Below, piece by piece: positions 17,507-30,948 of a stretch of 64,000 nucleotides of DNA. Under the pieces are notes generated by a model. That model saw only the letters and a list, made by a program, of their open reading frames with translations, made no database searches and was not told the DNA's origin. Position 1 is the stretch's first letter. Each line of letters opens with the position of its first letter. Made by a program: the position numbers and the translations under genes. The stretch is from Bagarius yarrelli (taxonomy: Eukaryota; Chordata; Actinopteri; Siluriformes; Sisoridae), in assembly GCA_005784505.1 (NCBI GenBank), contig VCAZ01000112.1, positions 1,185,001 through 1,249,000 of the forward strand, in the 5' to 3' direction.

Positions 17507-17738
17507 TATATTCTAAGTATTATTAAAAATGTATTATGTTAAATATATCCTTTTTAAAATCTAAATATGTACAACAAATAAGATCTTCCATAAAAATTGC
17601 AAAAATGGTAGTAGTCTGTGGTGGAATACTGACTACATGCTCGTTTCAAGTAACAGTAAAAGTGATAAAGTGCTTGTCAGTGAGGAATTAAAGGGATGTG
17701 TAGGATAGAAGTGAATTCTGCGAGGGCGGGTGCAGCTG

Positions 17739-17816
17739 TCAGCTGATCTGCCGTGGTACCTGCGCAGAGTGGCATATAAGCGCTTGCCAGGCTGGGAAGA
17801 CTGGTTCTACAGGTGT

Positions 17817-17853
<37 letters not shown>

Positions 17854-20800
17854 CAGAAAAGTGAGACAGAAATAAGAGACAAAATGGAAGGTTCCATCAC
17901 ACTACAAAAGCACAAAAAATACAATAATACACCTTTTATGACCAGCCAACCACTAAATGAAACCATTATATACACAACACTCTTATTCTGCACATAAACG
18001 GAAAGGTGTAACATGACAACTATAAGTATTTGTTTCATGCTCGGGTTATCAGTGTCATTATCAGTATCTCGATTTAAACCAGAAAGATCCTAAAATGAAG
18101 ATATAGTGATGCCAGCAGTGTCAGCATGATGTGAAAATATCTTCCTCCAAAGTTTCTACATCTTTCCGGTTTATCATTTGTCAGTGCTGTTTGTTAATTT
18201 TGCTTGTGTAGTTCTACAGTGGGAGGAAAAATTATTTGATCCACTGGCTAAATTTCTACGTTTGCCCACTGACAAAGAAATGATCAGTCTATCATTTTAA
18301 TAGTAGGTTTATTCCAACAGTGAGAGACAGAAGAACAAAAAACATCATTCAAGAAAGTTATAAATTAATTTGCATTTTGATGGGTAAAATAAGTATTTGC
18401 CCCAATTGCAAAACAAGACTAAGTAATTATTGGCAATCATAAAGGTTGGACATTTCTTGTAGTTTGCCACCAGGTTTGCACACTTCTCAGGAGAGATTTT
18501 GTCCCACGCCTCTTTGCAGACCTCCTCCAACTCCAGATTTTCTATGGGACTTAGGTCTGAAGACTGGCTAGGTGACTCCAGGAACTTATTGTGCTTCTTA
18601 AGTAGTTTTTTCGTTGCCTTAGCCGTGTGTTTTGGGTTGTCATGCTGGAATACCCATGACCCATTTTCAATACCCTGGTGGCACATGGCCCTGTCTATCG
18701 TCCCTTTAATGCGGTGAAGTTGTCCTGTCCTCTTTAGCAGCAAAAAAACCCCCTTTTTAACCTCCATGTTTGCTGGGGGAAATGGTGTTCTTGGGGTTAT
18801 ATGCAGCATTCCTCATCCTCCAAACACGGCGAGTTAAATTATTGCCAAAGACCTTTGGTCTCATCTGACGACAACACTTTCACTTAGTTCCTCTCTAAAT
18901 TATTCAGATGTTCATTGGCAAACTTTCATGGGCAGGGGGAGTTCCATTTGCGAATAATTACACCAACTCTCACCAAACCGCTTCCAGATGGTCTTATAAC
19001 TCATTCCAGCCATGTGTAGGTCTACAATCTTGTCCCTAACATCCTTTGCCAACTCTTTGGTCCTGGAGAGTTTGGAATCTAATTGATCGATTGCTTCTGT
19101 GGACAGGTGTCTTTTATACAGGTAAAAAGCTCTTTAAGAAAGTCTCTTTAAGACTGTCTTCCTAATCGTTACTTGTATTAAAGACACCTGGGAGCCGGAA
19201 ATCTTGCTAATTGATAGGAGATTAAATACTTATTTTACTTATTAAATTGCAAATCAATTTATAACTTTTTTGAAATGTGTTTTTCTGGATGTTTTCATTG
19301 TTAATCTGTCTCTCACTGTCTCAAACCTATCATTAAAAATTTACAGTATTTGGCAGACGCCCTTGTCCAGAGCGACTTACATTGAGCAATTAAGGGTTAA
19401 GGACCTTGCTCAAGGGCTCAGGAGTGGTGGCTAATAAAAAAATAAACCTGTAGTTTAATTTGAAGCACTGCAACCCTGACCGTTTAGTTACCAAGGATAC
19501 TATGTTCAGGTCAATGAAAGTGGGTTTTGGTGCTTTACAAACTTTATATTCTACCATTTTTCCACAGTAATAAAAAATCTTCCTTTTCCACAACATGGGA
19601 TGTATGAATCTATGAATTTTCTTTTTTTTATTCGTATTTTCTATATATGTTTTGTAGAATTTTGCACTTGGTTACATCTTTAATGCAGTATACTCAGAGA
19701 CACCATTATTTTGTTAACGCCTGTTGAAAATTATACAGCGATAATTGCGGTGTTTATACTAGACTATTGGCTGGCATCTTTGTAAGAGTATTAAATGTGC
19801 TGTAAATGACTTGAACGTTTGAAGTGGTTGACCTAAAGTAATACTATAATACGTTCTAGACCAGCAACATTTTGGTAGTGGAGCCCAACAATTCTTATTT
19901 TTTTGAAACTGAGGATCTTTTATTGCAGCTAAATATTATGAAATGGTTTGAGATCTGGAACAAGTGTGACACCTTAAAAGTTAAAAAAAGTTATGTATGA
20001 CTCACATAAGTAGGGTCCAAAAGCAGCGATGCCCTTCAGTGTTGGGTTTCCTGCAGCCACATTTTGCGCATCTGCTTAGTACAAAAACACTCTTTAAACT
20101 AAGAGCTACATCAGGTAAATATTTCGATCTATAGGTACTTCTTATAAGTAACAATTAACAGATTTTGTACTATTTATTTTACTATAAATTCTCTTAGATC
20201 CTCTGTGTGCTGAACATTTTTTATAGGTAAAGCGGGAGTGGTGGCTCATGGTTAAGGTGTTGGACTACCAACCCAAAGATTGTTCGATTTCCAGCTCCAC
20301 CAAGCCACCAATTCTGGGCCCCTGAGCAAGGCTCTTAACCCCCAATTGCCCACCATGCACACAAATGGAAAAGACCCCAGCGCTATTATTTAACTAAGCA
20401 CAAAAAAATCTAGCATGGTAACAGTTTGATAGTCTGATCGGATGTATGGGCCAAGAAAGTACACTGGCCCAGCAGGAAAATATCTGACACTGCAATGGTG
20501 TCAAAAAGTTAAAACGTATAAATATAAACACTTATAAGTATCTTACTTGAATTATTACTATAGTAACAATACTATTTAATACTTACTATGTTACTATAAT
20601 TATCAGACTTTCTAGTCTGAAATAAACTGTATGTTCATAGTAGCCTGTATGTTTACACTAAGGTTTAGGAACACTTTTAGGTAAATCTGGTAAACAAAAA
20701 CTATAAATAATTATCCTTACGTGTTACTACCACAGGAGCTGGAACTATAGATTACATAGACAACAAGATAGCAATAGACATAGCAACATCCGGTGTACAT

Positions 20801-21281
20801 TCAGGGTTAATGTTTCACCAATCAGCAGAATTCTTATAACTACTACCCTGGATCTGAAACCATATTAGTTATTAGAACTAGGAAGTCAAAATAATTTCTA
20901 AAACGCTCCTTTTGTGGAAGACAATGCAATTCTTATAATACTAATGCGCTTTGGCACCTGTGTATTGACTGGCAATTTGATCTTTATTGAGCTGTCAGTT
21001 GGGCCTTTCAGGTTATCATCTGATAATTAGTTTGACTATACTACTCTGAATACTTAGAATGGCATGTATGGCGTATTTATAAAGCAATGCCTGTTCTGAC
21101 AAGTTCTAAACCTAAAGCATGAAGCTTACGTTGCAGGCGGTAGTTGAGTCTATCGAGTGATTGCAGGATTTTCTGTTCCTCCAGGGAGAGATCACTGAGA
21201 CTTTGTTGTGACTGCTGGAACTCTAATAAGCAAGACAATAAAAAAGTTAAGGAGAATAAAATTATATATTTATATATATAT

Positions 21282-21360
<79 letters not shown>

Positions 21361-21612
21361 GGTTCAGACGTAGCAGTATAGTGTGCAATACCCTGATTAT
21401 GCACCATCTGGTTCGTTTTGCTTTCAGTTATTGGCACTCTAGCCTAGAACAAAAATATATATATAAAAGATTTACAAACAGTTTAATACGTAGACATAAC
21501 CAATATTCGTTAGTTCAGACTAAACACACAGGTAAAATTAACTGTTACATATAATCCAGTTCAACAAGTAATCCTTGCCCTTGTTTAACACCCTGAAACA
21601 AACCTACATACA

Positions 21613-21661
<49 letters not shown>

Positions 21662-21701
21662 GGGTTGTTTCAGGGTTGTTTCAGACTATATTCTTATTCT
21701 T

Positions 21702-21759
<58 letters not shown>

Positions 21760-24700
21760 AGAATATGGTCTATTATCACTGTTAAACAGGTTTTTCCAAT
21801 TACGGGATTACACACAGTAGAACACACCTGACCTGTGACTACAGATTGACAAAGTTCTGGTCAATGGCATAAGAATAAAGGTGTGTGTTTATATATTTAT
21901 CTATACTTAAATACCTGATAAAAGACAGGGGGGTTCCTGTAACCTGACGCTGCAGATTTGTTTTTCATATTAGTTTCCAGAACAGGTCTTTGCACTGGAC
22001 CCCTCTCTGGTTGCCACAAAACAAAAGTGGATATACACAGTAAATATACTTTCTTTATCACATAATTAAGCTGAGAAAAAGGTCCAATGTTTTTACCTGT
22101 AATCACAAAAAATGTATCACAAAAAATGTACTTATTGTGTACTTTTAAAGGGAAATATAATTACAGTGAGAACACTGTACTGCTATAGATGCTGGACGTA
22201 TAAATAGCCAGATTGAGCAGTGTGGCTTTTGCAGAAATGTCTTTAGCAAAATCGATAATATGTCCCGTTTGCATGTTTAGCTACTTACTTACCCGGGTGA
22301 TAGTTGTCCACTCTTGCCCTTGCCTTGACACCACTGGACAGGCTGTCACCCTTGATGGCAACATGGGATGAACTGCCATGAGTATGAGGTAAAGCAGACA
22401 ATGGTCTATTGTGAGCCTGCAAACTTCGAGACTCACCTAAGTGGACAATGAGTGACGGAAGGAAAGGAATTAAAAATAACTAAAAATAGCTATAAATAAA
22501 TATTAAACATAACCAGGTGTCACTGCACATTTACATGCATAAATAATTATATGTAATTTACCTAAATATATGTAATAAAAGTTTTATCAACAAATAGATT
22601 CATTATAGTAAGCAAGTAAGCTTTACAAAGAGCCAGAGCAAACAGACACTACTGAAACTACTCTACAAAACAGAGTCTGTTGCATAAAAACTAGAAAACT
22701 ACCCCCAAAGAATCTCGAGCGAGGCTGCTAAACATGCCAACACACAAAGAGAGCTCAGTTCTTCAACCAAATCCTGTCTGACTATATGACAAGGTGCAAT
22801 GAAATCTCATGGACATCAAGCTGTGTGCTAGCCTGTGTGTATTATACTTTGTTGCTGGAATGTGGTATATCTATAAAAGGATAAAATCAGCATCACTAGC
22901 GTTTGTGTCCTTATTCACTGCTCTGAAAAGTCAGCTATCCGGTTTTAGATTTAATAATGCAGGCCTTACCATCTTTGCTGGCTAAAGCTCTACGCACATC
23001 GTTCCACAGAATGGAGATCTCCTCATCTGTTGGTGTACAATTCAATATACCCTTCCGAAAGCCGTTGCCTCCATTGCCTACCTGGCCATCAGGCTGGCAG
23101 TGGATATCTTTCTCATTCATGCAGGCATATGGGGGTAGAACTGGGGCAAACATAGTGGCTTTTTCTGTTTTGAGTATGTGGCACTGGGATTCAGGTTGAC
23201 GTTCTGGAGAGTTGTTGTTGCCCGTTTTAATGGAAAACTCTAATCTTGGAGGAGGCCGTGGTACTAGAACCTTCCCTTGGGTGCTGATCATACGTGGAAT
23301 CTGACTGGACTGTGGCCTGATTATGTTATCCTTCTGGGCATGGAGTAAAATGGTGCCGGCACTGGTTTTAGCTGAGCATGCCCTTTGGCGTACCCAAAGT
23401 CCAGTATCCTGAAAATCAGCCTTTTCCACTTTAGAGTTCCCTTTGGGTTCTGGATGCTTTCCTTTCTGAGGGCCAACATCTGACCAGGCATGTTTGGTTG
23501 AGTTAGGATCAGCCGGGATAGAGGAAAGTGTGTTATTTTCTGGTGTGTCTGTGAGTTTTTTTATCACCTCTTTTGTCACTATTTTGTCATTTTCGTCGCC
23601 ATCAATATGCAAGTCATCAATCCAGCGAAGTTTCTTCCTAGTGCACTTGCTGCTGTCTTTGTACCTTTCAGACCGACTGAGTTCCAAACTGTCTCTAATG
23701 GCTAAGGCTACTTGTTTGCTAAAAGCAAACTGGGATGGGATGTGACTATATTTGACATCTCCAACCTCTATACACTTCTTTTTGAGAATTCCTTTCAGAA
23801 ATCTTACTTTTTTGCTTTTAAGGCCAATGTGGTTGGTCCAAGTGCCGGTCTCCATCTCTTTTTTCAGTTCGGCAAACTTCGCTGAAATGCCATTTGTCAG
23901 TCTGGAATTATTGTTGTCATCTGCTATGTGTTGATATTCTCCTGTCTTATCATTTTCAGTATGTGACTTAGAATTTCTCCTTGCTTCTACTGTATGTAAG
24001 GTTGAGTTATCTAAACGTGAAGACACTTTGTCCCACAATATGTCTTCCTGAGTCATTGTGTCATACTGGTGAACTTTATGTCCTGAACTAGCTGCAAGCG
24101 GCTGCTTTTGGCAGGGTAGTGTGGATTGAATGTTGGGCACCTGGGACTGGTCTGCTGCTTTTGTAAAAAGTTGGAAACTCTGGTCTTTAACCGCTGACTC
24201 ACCTTCCACAGGTGAAGGTGTCGAGGGGCTGGAAGATATAGGCAGAGCCTGCTGACTTATTACCTTCTTTTGGAAGCTTGTTGGTGGACAGTGTTTGGAT
24301 GGTGGATTTTGACATGTTAGCTGCTCCTGCAGTAATGACAGTTGTTTGGTGTCATGAACTTGTAAGGAACCCAGACTGTCAGGTTTACTGACAGGGCCAT
24401 GCTGAGGAACCTCATTTTCCAGGCTGTCCAGGCTAGACAAGCTTTCTGCCTGGCTAATCTGAGTGTCTTGTTGGTCCTAAAACCAGAACAGTGGGATTAG
24501 TGTATTATATTACCACTAAACTTATTTCTGCAGTAGTGCTTGATAACAGGAAATTGCACTTTTTTGAGTTTTAAAATAAAATGTGTTCATCCTTCAACAA
24601 CCATGAATCTAAACCGGAATGACCAAATACGTCAAAAAAAACAGGCAAAAGTTGGCATATTGGAGAGCTCTTAGAAATGCTGCAGAAATAATAAGAAAAC

Positions 24701-27700
24701 TAAATGCCATTGAGAGTAGAGCTGCAAAAATGACAGTGATATTTTGATTTCCTGTGATACACTGTATATTAAAACATACTTTTTTTTTTTTTTTACCAGA
24801 TTACATGAATGGAATTATTAGGAAATAATTCATTACTCAAGAATTATTGTGGTGATTTTGCAAGGGAGTGCCTTTGCATAAATTATAATACAGAAATGAT
24901 AAGCATACTAAATACAAAAAGATGAAATGGAAATAAACAGTGAGTTATGCTTTTCTGGAGATTAAGATACAGAAATGGATTATTAAATTTAATAATTATT
25001 AGCAAATAATCCACAAATCACATGCATTCTGAACTGTAGTGCAGTCAACTATAACTCCCACTTGACACATCCTGTTTATGCAGGGATGCCCAGACTTCCC
25101 TCTCCTTTGACACTTCCTTTATCTATTCAGGAAGGATTCCCGGGTGTTTCCGGGTCAGCCGAGAGACACAGTCCCTCCAGAGTGTCCTGGGTCTTTCCCA
25201 GGGCCTCTTCTAGCTGGGGCATGCTCAGAAGAGTGTCCAACCTCTCTTAATGAGTTGGGTGACTAGCCAGACTATTAATTCTTGACCAGAGTTTGGGTTG
25301 TATAGGCCCCCGCCCATGACTGCCACCAAAATCACATTGCATCGACCCCTTTTGCTTCTATCTTTAAACAAAGACCAGGCCACCAGGTGCTCGCCTATGC
25401 ACCCCAACCCCAGACCTGGCTCCAGGGCGGGGCCCTGGTAACCACCTTCTTGCTTCCTATTCATAAAGTTAATTAAGATCACACTTACTCTGACCTGTCA
25501 CCTAGGACCTCTTTGCCTTGGACAACCCTAGCAGGTGTTCTATGCCCCTGACAACATGGCTCTTAGGTTCCTTTAAGTACTCAAACCCTTCCACCACAAT
25601 AAGCTGGCTGTTCAAGGAGGGAAAGATAAAGATGTTTTGGCATAAATAGTAATTATATAAACGATAAAATAACCATCAGAGTCACAGTCTGTGAGACTTT
25701 GGAAATCCCAGGAGTTGGTTTTCAAAAAAAATTATATTTACAGACATCTTATAATGTGCCGCATTTGGGCTTAGATCTGAGTTTAGAATATATAGCAGTG
25801 ATTTCCCTTAAAAATGTCTTAATTTAAGAAAACCTTTCCTTATTTCTAAACATAAATACTACTGTTTGGTCCTGGTTTGAATTACGGGATTATGTGCTGG
25901 CTTCTACCCAGCACAGGTAACATTCCACTGTGTACGTGTGTGTTTTGAAAGGTTGTTTAGAGGGCCCTTGTGCTTGTTCAGACCATGTTCCAGCCTGCTG
26001 TTGCAGGTGGAGCTTAAGGCTAGAATGGAAGTGTCATTTTCTTTTGAACCAGTTGTTAAGATAAATCCACACCTCTCAGCACACACCCACGGGGTTTTCT
26101 CAGACGCACACACACACACCCACATCAGTATAATATAAAACTGATTTTTTCTATTTGCTCAAGCTTTATTATGACAGATTATCATCCTGTCTTAAAGTGT
26201 TAACACAGCAAAATCTAATTATATATTTTGCTGTACAATGCAAGGACATTCGGGTTTGAGATTAAATAATATATATATATATATATATAAGGTGACACTT
26301 CGAAATTGAAACTTTTTTTTATAGATGTGTTTAACAACTTAAAACACGGCACCCGTTTAAACTTATTTATCAACCCGTAAGTGTCTTAAAACATCAGAAA
26401 GTGTGACTGACTGGTAATTCTTGTTGGACAGGCATGGCCTGTTAGATTGATTGTATGAACAATTAATAGCTCTAAATGTCTTCTTTTAGATTGTAATTGT
26501 TGTACCTTTACCAACATAAAGAACAGAGCGCCGTCTATGCAACCGAAGCAAACATCGAACACAGACGCTGCACAGGCGTTGATCATAATTATTGCCACAA
26601 TTTAAAATGTGGAAGAAATAAATCATTTTTAAGGTCAGGTCAGCCAATTTTATGAGTGCTGTGAAGAAAATCTCAACGGTGCCATCACAGGGCAGGGTAA
26701 GGGTAAAACAATTCACTGTTAAAAGCAACTTTAAGGGCAGAAAAATGGAGGCCAAACATGCAGTAGGAATCTGGGGACCATATGTACTTTTATGGCTTTT
26801 GGCAGACGCCCTTATCAATAGCGACTTAAATTTATTTCATTTATATTAACTGCGCAATAGGGGATGGTGGTGAAGAAAGTAAGAATCTGTTGAAACATGC
26901 CGATGGTAGTATTATGACCTGAGCTTGCACTGTTACTTCTTAAATAGGAAAAATAATTTATATCAATAATTTACCTGATCATGGACACTGACCTAAAACA
27001 CACTGACCAAACGAAACCTGATCAGGAGAAGAAAGTAAAATTTAAGACTGTCCAGGTCAATAACCAGACTGGACAGCGTATTACTACCAGAAGGAAAAAA
27101 ACACTGCAAAACAAACCACACCTGTAAGAAGCTGCTGCAGAAAAAAGCTTGAAAAAGCATTACAAATGCTGAATACAAAAGTTTGATGTTGCTGAGCCAT
27201 GTAGTTACTTCAAGAAAGGGATAAATAAATATTAAGTTTATTTATTTTCAGTAAAAAAAAAACCACCTGGTCCCCTGGTCTTTCCTTAAAAATTTGACAG
27301 TCTATGTGGTAAACTTGTTTAACTATGATGTAACTATGGAAAATAGTGCTAAAAATTGTAATTTCATTTTATTTCTAAACCCAAATGTTTTCAACAACCA
27401 GCAAAACTATCTAAAGACAATATATTTAAACCCCACCGAAACTCCAACTTTAGGATTATCAGACATACCTGTGTTTGAAGTTGTTCTAGTTTTTCTTGAT
27501 CCTTCAGTTGATTTTCTTGCAGCTGGTTGACAGGAAGTTGGCTGCTTTTGAAGTCACCTTGGCTTCTTTCCTGCATAAGCTTGGTGTAGGCCTGAGATGC
27601 AGAAACCGCACGCGGTTTTCGAGGACCTCTGGAACCCTCTGGAGGTTTAGGGATGAAACTGCAGTTCCTATACAAAAAAAAAAAGTAGTGATTCATGAAC

Positions 27701-28222
27701 CATGGTTTAGTACTGGTTTTTATTGTACTATTATAATGAAGAGAACAGTGGACTAACTAGAAATTTGACAAGACAAGACATGCTTGTCTATATAAATATA
27801 TCCTTCTGTACAGTGTACACAATGCCCACATTTTGCACAATGTATAATTACACTTGTTGTAAATACTTGCACATGTACCGACATAGCCTTATTTATTAAT
27901 GTACATACTTACGTATTTATCCGCACTTGTTTATTCGCAGTTTCTACTATTTGCACTTCTGGTAGATGCTAATTAGCATTCCGTTGCTATGTTATATGTA
28001 CCTTGCAATGTCATAAAGTGGTATCTATCTAACTAATAAGGGAATAACAAGGTTTTATAGACTAGAGAGGACCACACAAAGGAGAAGCATTTGTACTACC
28101 TACCTTCTTATGTTAGAAGTGCTGGTTGGAAATGAGGACTGATGTGTGTAGGCACTCTGGTCCACCTGAATTTGACTAAATGCTTCATCTAAGGTAGGTA
28201 CTCTTGCACTAGAAACTAGAGC

Positions 28223-28255
<33 letters not shown>

Positions 28256-30948
28256 GAACAATTACAATCATACAATTTTTAGAGACGCACACATATACCT
28301 TAGGACAAAATAAAGATCTACTGAGATATTAATCTCGAAACAAGGTTTGTTAAAACTGAAAGCCAAATGGTGGACACCTTTAAGCTTATCTAAACATTAC
28401 ATAAATGTCCAGTACCTGTAATCAAGTAATTTCCCAATAAGAAAATTCTCACTGTGTGCTCTGCATGACCTATGTGACCAACCTATGTTAGGTTGATTAG
28501 TGATTCTTAATTGCCCATAGGGATGAGTGTAAGTGTGTGTGTGGTTGTTTGTCTGTATGTGGCCCTGCAATGGACTGGTGACCTGTCCAGGGTGAGTGGG
28601 TTTCCCCCTACAGTCTAAAAAAAAAAACCTATGTTTAGATTGATTAGTGATTCTTAATTGCCCATAGGGATGAGTGTAAGTGTGTGTGTGGGTTGTTTGT
28701 CTGTATGTGGCCCTGCAATGGACTGGTGACCTGTCCAGGGTGAGTGGGTTCCCCCTACAGTCCCTAAAAAAAAAACCTATGTTAGATTGATTAGTGATTC
28801 TTAATTGCCCATAGGGATGAGTGTAAGTGTGTGTGTGGTTGTTTGTCTGTATGTGGCCCTGCAATGGACTGGTGACCTGTCCAGGGTGAGTGGGTTCCCC
28901 CTACAGTCTAAAAAAAACCCCTATGTTAGATTGATTAGTGATTCTTAATTGCCCATAGGAGTGAGTGTAAGTGTCAATTCCCAATTTATTTTATATTAAT
29001 AACTAATACAAATAACTGTGTACTTTTGTATCCTGTTACCCTGAAAAGATCTTTAAAGTCTGTGGATAACATTTTAAAAGAATATTTCAAGGCAAACTTC
29101 TAATGCGAGCTATTCATCCATCCGTCCATTCCATTCTCTATACCTACTTATTCTTAATCAGGGTCAAGGGGATCTGCTGGAGTCTATCTCAACTGTCATT
29201 GGGTGAAAGGCAGGGGACACCCTGCACAGGTCACCAGTCCATTGCAGGGTCACATACAGACAAACAACCACACACACACTTACACTCATCCCTAAGGGCA
29301 ATTAAGAATCCCTAATCAACCTAACATAGGTTGTTTTTTTTTTGACTGTAGGGGGAACCCACTCACCCTGGACAGGTCACCAGTCCATTGCAGGGCCACA
29401 TACAGACAAACAACCACACACACTTACACTCATCCCTATGGGCAATTAAGAATCTCTAATCAATCTAACATAGGTTTTTTTTTAGACTGTAGGGGGAACC
29501 CACTCAAGCACAGGGAGAACATGCAAAGTTAGGGATACGAACCTGAGACCTTCTTGCTGTGAGACAACAGTGCTAACCTCTAAGCCACCATGCTGCCCTG
29601 GAGCTAATCATGTAAACAGTATATTCTAATGTCCTAAGTCGGGGACATTAGAATATAATGGTGTTTGGTGTTATAACAGAAAAAATGAATAGAAATATAT
29701 TATAGAAAATTTTCCACAAAACTTTTGACAAAAGAAACTGCCTTAATCTGTTTTCCTCAATGAACTGGACTGGGAAACAGATCAGACAGATTTAGTTGTA
29801 TAAGGACAAAAGGGACAGTAAAACCTGCAGAGAGGACTGACCTGCTCTTATCCTTTGAGATAGAGGAACGTGAGATCTTTGAAAGCGCTCTGTGATTTCC
29901 AGCAGTTTCTGCTTACGCTGCTGGAGGATTTCCATCCTCATCTTCTGCTCCTGGATGTCCCACTGCTTCCGCCTTTTCTCCAGTGCCCTATGAGGTTAAA
30001 ATGTGCAAGACAAAGACATTTAAACATCCAAAGGGTGTTCAAGCAGATACAGCACATAAAACAGAGTGTCAACATTTGTTGTTGCTATTTTTCTGTATAT
30101 AACTTGACATTTTATAAACTCTGAGGAACCTCCAACAGAACAATTGAATTGAAATATATTATAGAAAAAAAACTTTTGACACACCAAAAGAACTGCCTCA
30201 ATCTGTTTTCCTTGATGAACTAAAATGGGTAACATGGTTTGTTTTTATAAAGTTGGGGACTCTTAATTAACAGATGTTAATTAAACTGAACTGAAGTGTT
30301 TTATTGAGTATAATAATTTATTATTTTTTTTAGACTGTAGGGGGAACCCACTCACCCCCTGTTGGGGGCAGGGTGGTTCAAATGGTTAAGGTGCTGAGTT
30401 GTTAATCTGAAGACCAGAAACACCTGGGCTCAAGCTCCACCTCCGGCAAGTCAACCACTGTTGGGTCCTTGAGCAAGACCCTTAACCCTTCCCGCTCCAG
30501 GGGGCGCTGTATCATAGCTGACCCTGCGCTCTGACCCACAACTTACTAAGATGGAATATGCGAAAAACACTGCATTTCATTGGCTCTGTACACGTACCTC
30601 ACACAGTGACAATGAATTGAATATACTTATACTTATACTTAAAATGATATCATAAAAAATGAAATAAAATATTTCTCTAAACAAAATTTTTTTCCTGAAT
30701 TAAGAGAAAATTGTTTTTTAAATACTGTTTTTCTTACACGGGTCCCTGAAAGTGACTTATTAACTTATAAGTGTGTGAATGAAGTATTATATTATAATAA
30801 TCATCTATTGACTGATACAGAATCTTACTTTCTACGCTGGTTTGTTTCCAGGGAGCACTGACGGGCTCGAGCCTGACACGCCCTTTGCTGCTGGAGCAGA
30901 AACTCCCTGTCACTGTCAGCATTTTCCTCCAGGCCTGCATGAACATTT
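17739..30948 (-). CDS. cep126: cep126, centrosomal protein of 126 kDa (first exon missing)
   Basis: CEP126 (KIAA1377) localises to centrosomes, the midbody and the cilium base. It is needed for microtubule organisation and cilium formation. Exons in coding order: 30829-30948, 29842-29987, 28104-28215, 27469-27667, 22970-24476, 22293-22436, 21915-22006, 21392-21443, 21130-21222, 17739-17806. All ten joins keep phase and give 844 codons including the stop. Exons 1-2 here encode the conserved charged N-terminal coiled coil ([17 protein letters not shown], then [18 protein letters not shown]), followed by HVPLSQR as in human. The 1.5-kb exon holds the disordered central region. The penultimate exon has a conserved-looking helix ([18 protein letters not shown]). 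The first listed exon starts with one base of a split codon, so an upstream first exon must exist, probably between 30.95 and 32.1 kb, but I could not identify it. The last exon (22 codons) rests on phase and splice sites alone. Confidence 0.9.
18217..19337 (-). mobile_element. dead Tc1-like DNA transposon
   Basis: The left end starts CAGTGGGAGG directly after a TA, the Tc1/mariner target. The minus strand (about 18345-18809) still encodes the C-terminal part of a Tc1 transposase with QHDNPKHTA and [14 protein letters not shown], the conserved DDE-region blocks. Reading breaks upstream show it is inactive. The right end carries the inner part of the inverted repeat (ctctcactgtctcaaacc mirrors ccaacagtgagagac on the left). 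The outer 70 or so bases are missing where a family B SINE piece abuts. It sits in the last intron of cep126. Confidence 0.9.
19338..19433 (+). repeat. SINE-like element (family B), copy 2
   Basis: It contains 'catttggcagac'-type sequence (tatttggcagacgccc), then 'gagcgacttacat' and 'gttaaggaccttgctc'. It directly abuts the broken right end of the Tc1-like element. Confidence 0.7.
20228..20352 (+). repeat. tRNA-derived SINE (family A), copy 2
   Basis: It has the same head (gagtggtggctcatggttaa) and tail (gggcccctgagcaaggc) as the copy at 272-400. It lies in the last cep126 intron. Confidence 0.75.
21262..21758. repeat. cluster of (AT)n and (CA)n microsatellites
   Basis: Long AT dinucleotide runs at about 21262-21360 and 21703-21758, and a CA array at about 21613-21658, all flank small cep126 exons (21130-21222, 21392-21443, 21915-22006). 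The AT run ends only about 30 bases from the exon at 21392. Length variation and assembly error are likely here. Confidence 0.9.
22970..24476 (-). CDS. cep126: cep126 large central exon
   Basis: This is a single open exon of 1507 bases: the acceptor is TTTTAG before 24476 and the donor GTAAGG follows 22970. The product is polar and low in aromatic residues, with many Ser, Lys and Gln, as in the disordered middle of CEP126. Two blocks look structured: [19 protein letters not shown] with its flanking KGILKKKC about halfway, and [19 protein letters not shown] at the end. The true frame runs upstream of the first Met-like triplet to the splice acceptor. It should not be annotated as a separate single-exon gene. 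Confidence 0.93.
24477..27468 (-). other. cep126: cep126 intron with degraded retroelement remnant
   Basis: The intron holds a GC-richer patch (about 25060-25620) with 'gtgtcctgggtctttcccag' and 'agacctggctccagggcgg'. I recognise these as fragments of a widespread fish non-LTR retroelement, here too decayed to name. A family B SINE fragment lies near 26797-26875 and an AT run near 26268-26290. There is no coding exon. Confidence 0.45.
28227..28255. repeat. (TAA)n microsatellite
   Basis: A trinucleotide array about 12 bases upstream (in gene direction) of the cep126 exon at 28104-28215. Confidence 0.9.
28487..29602. repeat. inverted tandem arrays of a dispersed repeat (family D)
   Basis: The left arm (28487-28980) holds about three and a half tandem units of roughly 145-150 bases, starting near 28487, 28631, 28781 and 28923. 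The right arm (about 29200-29510) holds the same unit in reverse complement, twice, within a longer family D copy (29108-29602). Units contain 'ccctgcaatggactggtgac' or its complement 'gtcaccagtccattgcaggg'. The spacer is about 220 bases. The array lies in a cep126 intron. Open frames across it are repeat artefacts. Confidence 0.9.
30332..30640 (+). repeat. tRNA-derived SINE (family C) inserted in a family D fragment
   Basis: The fragment 'gactgtagggggaacccact' belongs to family D and stops at about 30356, where the SINE begins. The SINE has box-A-like tggttcaaatgg and box-B-like gggctcaagctcc. Its body is 'ggcgctgtatcatagctgac' and its tail 'cacgtacctcacac'. It is nearly identical to the copy at 60130-60392. 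Confidence 0.8.

Noticed and set aside
18345..18809. 154-codon open frame as a host gene
   Set aside because: It matches the C-terminal blocks of Tc1 transposase and sits inside a transposon with a TA-flanked end.
22957..23934. Plus-strand open frames opposite the large cep126 exon
   Set aside because: They are antisense shadows. The minus frame is continuous for 1.5 kb and joins in phase to its neighbours.
28397..28864. Open frame with repeated His/Thr-rich peptides
   Set aside because: The repeats in the peptide mirror the tandem DNA unit. The sequence belongs to a dispersed non-coding repeat.
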